A stretch of 12,222 bases of DNA from Actinomycetes bacterium (lineage in GTDB: Bacteria; Actinomycetota; Actinomycetes; Propionibacteriales; Nocardioidaceae). Shown here piece by piece: positions 6,951 to 12,222 of this stretch. Made by a program: the position numbers and the translations under genes. Position 1 is the stretch's first letter; each line of letters opens with the position of its first letter. The notes under the pieces are model-generated. The model did no database searches. It was not told where the DNA came from and saw only the letters and a list, made by a program, of their open reading frames with translations. The stretch spans positions 1 through 12,222 of the forward strand of contig JAEZKN010000182.1 of NCBI GenBank assembly GCA_023415395.1, written 5' to 3'.

Positions 6951-8197
6951 AACATCATCGACGCGGCCGGAGCCACGTCCGCGCGCAGCGCGCGCCAGAG
7001 CTCGGTGGCCGACCCGGCGCGCGCCTCGGTGAGGAGTCCGGCGCGGGCGAGGGCGACCAGGTTGCCGCCCCCGAGGTACGCCGAGCCGAGGGCGGCGACG
7101 GGCAGCCGCAGGTCGGCCTCGGCGTCGGTGCGCTCGGCCGACGCGCGACCGTCGGCCTCCGCGACGATCCGCCAGGTGCCGGCGTTCCACGGTGCGTAGG
7201 TGTCGGTGACCTCGACGACCACGTCGCACGGGGCACTCCACCGGCGCTGCGTGAGCGCCTCGGGCAGGTCGACCAGTCGGACCCAGAGGCTGTCGTAGGT
7301 TTCGATCGCCGACGTCGAGCGCGGGCCGCCGGCCCAGGAGAGGAGCGGGTCCTCGGTGCTGCCGGTGCGCAGCTTGACGCGGGCCACCAGGTCGAAGTCG
7401 ACGAGCCGGCGCAGCAGCGCGAGGCGGGTCGCCGGCTCGCCGACCACCAGCAGGACCTCCAGCGTGCCGCTGGGGCGGGCGGACTCCCACCTGGCCTCGC
7501 GGCGGAACATGGCGAAGCCGACGTCCTCGCCGTCGCGCTGGGCGAAGAGGACCCGCCACGGCTCCTTGTCGCGCAGCCACTCCGGGAAGGACTGGCACAG
7601 GCGCGCGTAGTAGGACGGTGCCCCGACGACCGCGCCGTCGTCCGGCTGCGCGCGGTGGACCGCGTGCATGCGCTGCGGGGTGTCGGCGTCGGTGGCGGTC
7701 GCCAGCCGGGTCGTGAGCGCGGCGGCCGCGTCGTCGAGACCGGGTGCGGTCAGCGTCGTCCCCCTGCCGAGGGTGGTCGGGTGCTCCAGGGAGGCCAGCC
7801 CGTAGCCGTACCGGCCGTAGATCGCCGGCTCGCTGGCGTGCAGCGCGGACACGTGCGTGCCCGGGGTGTCGCGGACCTGCTCGAGGTGGTGGCGCAGCAT
7901 CGTCGAGAGCACCCCGCGGCGGCGGTGGTCGGGGTGCACGCCGACCCAGGTCAGGCCGGCGCACGGCACGAGGTCGCCCCCGGGGAGCGCGAGCTCGAGC
8001 GGGTAGACGCCGTAGATGCCCGGGTAGGTCGACGGGTCGGTCGGTCCGTCGACCTCGGCCGCGAAGCGCTGGTCCGCCGGCAGCCCGAGCAGCTGCTCCT
8101 CGGCCGGCGCCGCCAGCTCCTCCTGGAACCACACGACGGTGTCGGTGCGCACGAAGCGCTCGGCATCGGTGGCCACGCCCACCCTGATCTCGGTCAC
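6947..8197 (-). CDS. GNAT N-acetyltransferase, Eis-like
   Basis: The predicted protein has 416 residues (mycobacterial Eis is about 402-408). The N-terminal GNAT domain has the acetyl-CoA pyrophosphate loop in GVHPDHRRRGVLSTMLRHHL (86-105) and IYGRYGYG (126-133). Tyr127 in that block corresponds to the catalytic tyrosine region of Eis (Tyr126). A second GNAT-like domain and an SCP2-like C-terminal domain fit the full length. The protein ends in Phe, as Eis does, where the terminal carboxylate is the general base. Eis enzymes acetylate amines, including aminoglycosides; the natural substrate here is unknown and resistance should not be assumed. The GTG at 8197 gives the residue context TEIRVGVATDAERF expected at an Eis-type N terminus. 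No Shine-Dalgarno is seen. It lies 61 bp after fahA on the same strand and may be a downstream member of that transcript. Confidence 0.85.
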   Translation of the reverse strand: MTEIRVGVATDAERFVRTDTVVWFQEELAAPAEEQLLGLPADQRFAAEVDGPTDPSTYPGIYGVYPLELALPGGDLVPCAGLTWVGVHPDHRRRGVLSTMLRHHLEQVRDTPGTHVSALHASEPAIYGRYGYGLASLEHPTTLGRGTTLTAPGLDDAAAALTTRLATATDADTPQRMHAVHRAQPDDGAVVGAPSYYARLCQSFPEWLRDKEPWRVLFAQRDGEDVGFAMFRREARWESARPSGTLEVLLVVGEPATRLALLRRLVDFDLVARVKLRTGSTEDPLLSWAGGPRSTSAIETYDSLWVRLVDLPEALTQRRWSAPCDVVVEVTDTYAPWNAGTWRIVAEADGRASAERTDAEADLRLPVAALGSAYLGGGNLVALARAGLLTEARAGSATELWRALRADVAPAASMMF

Positions 8198-8215
8198 GTG
8201 GACAAGCCAACAGCG

Positions 8216-8233
8216 TGTCCGGCCGGACGGACA
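8216..8233. promoter_or_regulatory. GC-rich palindrome between fahA and the GNAT gene
   Basis: TGTCCGGCCGGACGGACA contains the perfect 12-bp palindrome GTCCGGCCGGAC (8217-8228) inside a TGTCC...GGACA pair. It lies in the 61-bp gap after the fahA stop and upstream of the GNAT start, so it could be an operator or part of a transcript 3' end. There is no T tract. Its function is unknown. Confidence 0.25.
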
Positions 8234-8258
8234 ACTCGATAAGCCCGCCGGGACGCCG

Positions 8259-9437
8259 TCACCCCCGGGTCGGCTCGACGCGGCCCACGACCTCGCCGAG
8301 GGCCAGTCGCCCGCCCGAGGTCGACGGGGCGGTGTAGCGCAGCGTGACGGCGTCGCCGTCGGCGAGGAAGGCGGACTCGTCACCCCAGCCGATCTCCAGC
8401 AACGAGCCCCGCTGGTCAGCGGTCGGGCCGCTGATGGTGCCGGAGGCGTAGAGGTCGCCGGTGCGCAGGGAGGCGCCGTTCACGGTCAGGTGGGCGAGCA
8501 TCTGGGCCGGCGACCAGTACATCGCGGAGTACGGCGGTCGGCTGACGACGTCGCCGTTCACCACGACCTCGACGGCGATGTCGAGGCCCTGCGTCTCGCC
8601 CGGGCCGAGGTAGGGGAGCGGCTCGGGGTCCTGTCCGGGCAGGTCCACCCAGGCCGCGTCGAGCGCCTCGAGCGGGGTGACCCAGTGGGAGATCGAGGTG
8701 GCGAAGGACTTGCCGAGGAACGGCCCGAGCGGGACGTACTCCCAGGCCTGGATGTCGCGGGCCGACCAGTCGTTGAGGCCGACGACACCGAAGACGTGGT
8801 CGGCGAACGCGGTGTAGGGGACCGGCGCCCCGAGCGTCGAGCCGGTCCCGACGACGAAGCCGAGCTCGGCCTCGATGTCGAGGCGCGCGGACGGGCCGAA
8901 GCCGCCGCCGGGCTTCTGCCCGGTCGGCCGGACCACCGGGGTGCCGGAGGGGACGATGGTGCCGGCGCGGCCGTGGTAGCCGACGGGCAGGTGGCGCCAG
9001 TTCGGCAGGAGCGCCTCGCCGTCGGGCCGGAAGATCCGGCCGACGTTCGTCGCGTGGTCGATCGAGGCGTAGAAGTCGACGTAGTCGGCGACCTCGATCG
9101 GCAGGTGGAGGTCGACGTCGGCGAGCGGGACGAGGTGCGGCTCGACCAGGTCCCGCTCGGTCTCGTCGCTCAGCAGGCCGGTCACCCAGCGGCGCACCGA
9201 GGAGCCGACCTGCCGTCCCTGCGCCATCAGCGCGTTCAGCGAGCGCTCCTCGAAGACGTGGTGCATGTCGAGCATCTCGGCCGCGGCGACCGGTGCCAGG
9301 TCGAGCACGTGCTCGCCGATCCGCACGCCCACCCGTGGCTCCTCGCCGGCCCGGGAGAAGACGCCGTAGGGCAGGTTGTCCACGTCGAAGAGGGAGCCCG
9401 CGGCCCCGGGGACCCAGGTCGGCGGTGGGGTGCTCAT
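8259..9437 (-). CDS. fahA: Fumarylacetoacetase
   Basis: This 392-residue enzyme hydrolyses 4-fumarylacetoacetate to fumarate and acetoacetate, the last step of tyrosine/homogentisate breakdown. Family blocks are near-textbook: DFYASIDHATNVGRIFR (121-137), LPNWRHLPVGYHGRAGTIVP (144-163), LDIEAELGFVVG (186-197), NDWSARDIQAWEYVPLGPFL (222-241) and GKSFATSIS (242-250). Residues aligning with the mouse metal ligands and catalytic groups are all present: Asp121, Glu189, Glu191, Asp223, His128 and Lys243. The N-terminal SH3-like domain is shorter than in mammals (mammalian FAH is 419). The ATG at 9437 has GGAG 5 bases upstream (9443-9446) and overlaps the stop of the preceding gene by 4 bases (ATGA). 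Together with divergent hmgA it defines a homogentisate pathway cluster. Confidence 0.95.
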   Translation of the reverse strand: MSTPPPTWVPGAAGSLFDVDNLPYGVFSRAGEEPRVGVRIGEHVLDLAPVAAAEMLDMHHVFEERSLNALMAQGRQVGSSVRRWVTGLLSDETERDLVEPHLVPLADVDLHLPIEVADYVDFYASIDHATNVGRIFRPDGEALLPNWRHLPVGYHGRAGTIVPSGTPVVRPTGQKPGGGFGPSARLDIEAELGFVVGTGSTLGAPVPYTAFADHVFGVVGLNDWSARDIQAWEYVPLGPFLGKSFATSISHWVTPLEALDAAWVDLPGQDPEPLPYLGPGETQGLDIAVEVVVNGDVVSRPPYSAMYWSPAQMLAHLTVNGASLRTGDLYASGTISGPTADQRGSLLEIGWGDESAFLADGDAVTLRYTAPSTSGGRLALGEVVGRVEPTRG

Positions 9438-10273
9438 GGCGTCTCCAGCAGTCCGAGGGCGATCAGGTCGTCGAGCGGCTCGCGTACCGAGCAGGAGCCG
9501 AACGACGTGAACCAGCGCCGGCCACGCTCCAGCTCGCTGACGTCCAGTGCCGCGAAGGAGCGCTCCTCGAGGGTCGCGACCACCTCGTCGAGCGGAGCGC
9601 CGTCGAAGGCCTGCTGCGTGGCGACGAGGACGTTGAGGAACCCGTGGTGCTCGAAGCCGTCGTCGCCGGTGTGCCGCACCGCCCGGTGCAGTCCGGCCGT
9701 GCACTTGAACGGCGTCTCCCGGTCGAGCGCGGCGTCGATCCACCGCGCGAGGGCGTGCGCGGGCGGGAAGGCGGCGGCGTCGAGGCCGCCGGTGCGGAGC
9801 TTGAGCCGGAGCTCGCTCGCGGCGACCTCGTCGGCCGCCGCCAGCCAGGAGCCGGTCGAGGCGACGTGGGGGAGCTCGACGTACACCGGGACGTGCTCGT
9901 CGAGCTGGCCGTCGGCCCGGGCCGCCTCGACGGCGACGACCACCCGGCGGGCGTTGCCGGGGAGGTCGTCGAGGTCACGCAGGGCGATCTCGACGCCCTC
10001 GACGGCGATGTGGAGCTTGCGGGAGAGCGACGCGAGGCCGGCGATGGCCCCGGCGCCGCCGGTCACGACCACCGACAGCGCCAGCGGGGTGGCCTTGAGG
10101 TCGGGGAGGTCGGTGTCGCGGACGACGAACGTGCCGACCAGGCCGGCGTAGGGCTCGGACCGGCGGGCCTGGTGGGCGGCGGCCGCTTCGGGCAGCGGCT
10201 GGTCGCCGGGCGGGAAGATCGCGGCGTCGTCGACGAGCCCGCGGAAGGCGGGGGGCAGGGTCTGCGTTGACAC
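9434..10273 (-). CDS. Uncharacterised conserved-looking protein coupled to fahA
   Basis: I do not recognise a named family for this 279-residue protein. It opens with FRGLVDDAAIFPPGDQPLPE (9-28) and then alternates hydrophobic strand-like and helix-like segments: GLVGTFVV, LALSVVVT, LHIAVEGVEIAL, RRVVVAVEA, VPVYVELP, LRLKLRTGG, TPFKCTAGLHRAVRH and HHGFLNVLVATQQAF. About eight beta/alpha units suggest a TIM-barrel-like fold (inference). Polar clusters at strand ends, KLRTGG, FKCTAGLHRAVRH and HGFLNV, look like active-site material. There is no signal peptide or membrane segment. The GTG at 10273 sits 7 bases after a TAGAGT -10 element, suggesting leaderless translation. The stop overlaps the fahA ATG by 4 bases, and the gene is divergent from hmgA. 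Context suggests a role in homogentisate catabolism, possibly the maleylacetoacetate isomerisation step, but that is speculation. Confidence 0.8.
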   Translation of the reverse strand: MSTQTLPPAFRGLVDDAAIFPPGDQPLPEAAAAHQARRSEPYAGLVGTFVVRDTDLPDLKATPLALSVVVTGGAGAIAGLASLSRKLHIAVEGVEIALRDLDDLPGNARRVVVAVEAARADGQLDEHVPVYVELPHVASTGSWLAAADEVAASELRLKLRTGGLDAAAFPPAHALARWIDAALDRETPFKCTAGLHRAVRHTGDDGFEHHGFLNVLVATQQAFDGAPLDEVVATLEERSFAALDVSELERGRRWFTSFGSCSVREPLDDLIALGLLETP

Positions 10274-10279
10274 GCGGGC

Positions 10280-10286
10280 TACTCTA
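10280..10286. promoter_or_regulatory. Overlapping divergent -10 elements (TACTCTA / TAGAGTA)
   Basis: In the 66-bp gap between the fahA-unit start (10273) and hmgA (10340), TACTCT (10280-10285) fits TANNNT on the plus strand, and TAGAGT (10286-10281) fits it on the minus strand. The minus element ends 7 bases before the GTG at 10273, so that transcript would be leaderless. The plus element would give a roughly 48-base leader to hmgA. A consensus-looking TTGACA at 10267-10272 is only 7 bases from TACTCT, too close to act as its -35. Confidence 0.45.
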
Positions 10287-10328
10287 GCCACGACGCACAT
10301 AGCGGACGACGGCGTTCGAAAGACGGAC

Positions 10329-10332
10329 GGAG
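10329..10332 (+). promoter_or_regulatory. Ribosome-binding site of hmgA (GGAG)
   Basis: GGAG is placed 7 bases before the ATG at 10340, supporting that start and indicating a leadered hmgA transcript, unlike the opposite gene. Confidence 0.5.
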
Positions 10333-10339
10333 CGAGCGG

Positions 10340-11551
10340 ATGGCCCACTACCGCAGGATCGGGGAGGTGCCGCCCAAGCGGCACACCCAGTTCCGCGACG
10401 GCGACGGCAACCTCTACCGCGAGGAGCTCATGGGCGAGGAGGGCTTCTCGTCGGACTCCTCCCTGCTCTACCACCGAGGCGTCCCCTCGGCGATCGTCGC
10501 CAGCGAGGTGTGGGAGCTGCCCGACCAGACCCGGACGCCGAACCACCCGCTCAAGCCGCGGCACCTCAGGCTGCAGGACCTCGAGACCGGCGCGGACGCC
10601 GTGACCGACCGGCGCCTGGTGCTCGGCAACAACGACGTCCGGATCGGCTACGTCGTCACCGGCACCGACCCCTCGCCGTACTACCGCAACGCGATCGGCG
10701 ACGAGTGCGTGTACGTCGAGCGCGGCGCCGGCGTCGTCGAGACCGTGTTCGGCGTGGTGGCCTACCGCACCGGCGACTACGTCGTGGTCCCGCGCGCCAC
10801 GACCCACCGCTGGGTGCCCGCGGAGCCCAGCCGGCTCTACGCGATCGAGGCCAACAGCCACGTCGCGCCGCCGAAGCGGTACCTCTCCCGCTACGGGCAG
10901 CTGCTCGAGCACGCGCCGTACTGCGAGCGCGACCTCCACGGCCCCGAGCAGCCGTTCCTCCAAGAGGGCGAGGACGTCGAGGTGCTGGTCAAGCACCGCA
11001 CCAGCGCCGGCGTCGTCGGCACGAGGATGACCTACGCGACGCATCCCTTCGACGTCGTCGGGTGGGACGGCTGCCTCTACCCCTACACGTTCAACATCGA
11101 GGACTACATGCCGATCACCGGCAAGATCCACCAGCCGCCGCCGGTGCACCAGGTCTTCGAGGGCCACAACTTCGTGGTCTGCAACTTCCTGCCCCGCAAG
11201 GTCGACTACCACCCGTTGGCGGTCCCGGTGCCGTACTACCACTCGAACGTCGACAGCGACGAGGTGATGTTCTACGTCGGCGGCGACTACGAGGCCCGCA
11301 AGGGCTCCGGCATCGACATCGGCTCGATCTCGCTGCACCCCGGCGGCTACGCCCACGGCCCGCAGCCCGCGGCGATCGAGGCCTCGCTGGGCGTGGAGTA
11401 CTTCGAGGAGTCCGCGGTCATGGTCGACACGTTCGCGCCGCTCGACCTCGGGGAGGCAGGGCTTGCCGTCGAGGACCCGGCGTACGCCTGGACGTGGAGC
11501 GGCCGCGGGCCGGACGACCCGAACGATCCAGCGGTGTTCTCGAACTCGTGA
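10340..11551 (+). CDS. hmgA: Homogentisate 1,2-dioxygenase
   Basis: This 403-residue Fe(II) cupin-fold ring-cleaving dioxygenase converts homogentisate plus O2 to 4-maleylacetoacetate. The C-terminal core PYYHSNVDSDEVMFYVGG (298-315), DYEARKG, GSISLHPGG (328-336) and AHGPQP (338-343) holds the probable iron ligands His301, Glu308 and His339, aligning with human His335, Glu341 and His371. Upstream blocks VVGWDGCLYPYTFNIEDYMP (239-258) and the first cupin segment with GDECVYVERGAG (120-131) also fit. It is shorter than the human enzyme (445), as expected for this bacterial group. There is one extra residue between the first His and the Glu compared with human. The ATG at 10340 has GGAG 7 bases upstream. 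It is divergent from the unknown gene and fahA, and converges on a membrane-protein gene with 3 bp between stops. Confidence 0.92.
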   Translation: MAHYRRIGEVPPKRHTQFRDGDGNLYREELMGEEGFSSDSSLLYHRGVPSAIVASEVWELPDQTRTPNHPLKPRHLRLQDLETGADAVTDRRLVLGNNDVRIGYVVTGTDPSPYYRNAIGDECVYVERGAGVVETVFGVVAYRTGDYVVVPRATTHRWVPAEPSRLYAIEANSHVAPPKRYLSRYGQLLEHAPYCERDLHGPEQPFLQEGEDVEVLVKHRTSAGVVGTRMTYATHPFDVVGWDGCLYPYTFNIEDYMPITGKIHQPPPVHQVFEGHNFVVCNFLPRKVDYHPLAVPVPYYHSNVDSDEVMFYVGGDYEARKGSGIDIGSISLHPGGYAHGPQPAAIEASLGVEYFEESAVMVDTFAPLDLGEAGLAVEDPAYAWTWSGRGPDDPNDPAVFSNS

Positions 11552-11554
11552 CCC

Positions 11555-12222
11555 TCAGGCCGCCACCGGCTCGTTGTTGACGGTCTTGTAGGTGTAGGCC
11601 GTGCCGATCAGCACCACCGGGATCGCCAGCAGCAGGCCGACGCCGCACAGCAGTGCGCCGACGAACGCCGTCGCCAGGCTGATCAGGAACCACAAGATCA
11701 CGTTGCCGGCGTTGTCCTTGGTGAAGTGGAAGCTCGCCTTGATCGCGTCGATCGCGCCGAGCTCGGGCTTGTCCATCAAGAAGTACAGCGCGAACGAGGT
11801 GAAGTAGGCCACCAGCAGGCCGGGGATCACGCACAGCAGCAGGCCGATGAACGTCGCGATGCCGGTCAGCACCGAGACCACGACGACGTCGCCGAGCTTC
11901 TCCGGCGTGAAGATCGTCGCGGCTCGCAGCTGCCTGCCCTCGACGACGTCGAGCGCGTAGCGGACGATCCCGGCGCCGATGATCAGCGACAACACCCACG
12001 ATGCCAGGCCGAAAAGCCCGCGCACGATGAAGTTGTCGTCGTCCACCGCGTAGCTGATGAGGTTCAAGGCGACCTGGACCGCGAACAGCGCGAGCACCGC
12101 GAGGATGACCTGGCCGAAGTTCGAGATGGTCTTGTCCCAGCCGTACTTCCACGCGGTGCCGACGCTGTAGGCACCGGCGCCGCCCGGCCCGGCCGGGGGC
12201 GGCGGCATCGGCGGCTGTCCCC
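11555..12222 (-). CDS. Integral membrane protein of unknown function, N terminus probably outside window
   Basis: An ATG at 12208 would give 217 residues, but the frame stays open to the window edge and the codons before it read GQPP, continuing the proline-rich MPPPPAGPGG leader. No ribosome site precedes that ATG, so the true start is likely beyond base 12222. After AYSVGTAWKYGWDKTISNFG (numbered from that ATG, 13-32) come about six hydrophobic helices near residues 33-54, 61-88, 108-122, 124-145, 168-187 and 189-206. The cytoplasmic-loop pattern VIPGLLVAYFTSFALYFLMD followed by AIDAIKASFHFTKDN resembles actinobacterial membrane proteins of the DUF975/glycerophosphodiesterase-membrane-domain type. 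No transport or enzymatic motif is visible, and it is probably unrelated to the hmgA cluster. Confidence 0.75.
   Translation of the reverse strand, partial: GQPPMPPPPAGPGGAGAYSVGTAWKYGWDKTISNFGQVILAVLALFAVQVALNLISYAVDDDNFIVRGLFGLASWVLSLIIGAGIVRYALDVVEGRQLRAATIFTPEKLGDVVVVSVLTGIATFIGLLLCVIPGLLVAYFTSFALYFLMDKPELGAIDAIKASFHFTKDNAGNVILWFLISLATAFVGALLCGVGLLLAIPVVLIGTAYTYKTVNNEPVAA

Noticed and set aside
8198..8383. Upstream extension of the GNAT gene (62 extra codons)
   Set aside because: The extension is low-complexity, overlaps the end of fahA, and does not look like a GNAT N terminus. The GTG at 8197 gives a family-length protein.
8139..10151. Long plus-strand open frame (about 670 codons) opposite fahA and its partner gene
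   Set aside because: No recognisable motifs are present; the minus-strand frames carry near-textbook fumarylacetoacetase blocks.
10267..10272. Consensus TTGACA as the -35 for hmgA
   Set aside because: It is only 7 bases from TACTCT, and no -10-like hexamer lies 16-18 bases downstream. It coincides with the first codons (GTGTCAA) of the opposite gene.
10274..11356. Upstream extension of the unknown gene across the hmgA coding region
   Set aside because: It would run antisense through hmgA and has shadow-type composition. The GTG at 10273 has a well-placed -10 element and a plausible protein start.
1..12222. Mobile element, CRISPR, phage-defence or secondary-metabolite system
   Set aside because: No transposase, integrase, direct-repeat array, nuclease/helicase module or modular synthase is present. 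Base composition appears uniform by eye.

Overview
The window is very GC-rich, densely coded DNA with many GTG starts. It looks like an actinobacterium, perhaps from the Nocardioidaceae or a relative; that placement is a guess from gene content and base composition. Supporting gene types are an Rv0805-like cyclic nucleotide phosphodiesterase, an F420/deazaflavin-type nitroreductase, an Eis-like N-acetyltransferase and a WS/DGAT-family acyltransferase. I see no tRNA, rRNA, insertion sequence, prophage gene or CRISPR array. The region reads as ordinary chromosomal metabolism with one uncharacterised gene of real interest.

Layout: (1) 1-1435, plus strand: the 3' part of a WS/DGAT-like acyltransferase, then a left-handed beta-helix (hexapeptide) acetyltransferase that seems to have its own leaderless promoter. 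(2) 1451-2861, minus strand: a deazaflavin-dependent nitroreductase-family gene followed after one base by a class III cyclic nucleotide phosphodiesterase (cpdA). (3) 2944-6721, plus strand: glcD-glcE-glcF, three genes joined by TGATG stop/start overlaps, encoding a membrane-associated glycolate oxidase. The 82-bp gap between blocks 2 and 3 holds a GTGA-N6-TCAC dyad resembling a CRP/GlxR (cAMP receptor) site. (4) 6722-6946: a 225-bp gap with a degenerate proline-codon repeat. (5) 6947-10273, minus strand: in transcription order an uncharacterised 279-residue protein, fumarylacetoacetase (fahA, 4-bp overlap) and an Eis-like GNAT. (6) 10340-11551, plus strand: homogentisate 1,2-dioxygenase (hmgA), divergent from block 5 across a 66-bp shared promoter. 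(7) 11555-12222, minus strand: an integral membrane protein of unknown role whose N terminus probably lies beyond the window.

How they work together: HmgA opens homogentisate, the central intermediate of tyrosine/phenylalanine breakdown, to maleylacetoacetate. FahA cleaves fumarylacetoacetate to fumarate and acetoacetate. The isomerase joining these two steps is not recognisable here. The unknown gene coupled to fahA sits where it would be expected, which makes it the best candidate in the window for an undescribed function. GlcDEF oxidises glycolate to glyoxylate. The neighbouring cAMP-degrading enzyme and the CRP-like dyad suggest, but do not prove, a link between cAMP signalling and this carbon-use operon.
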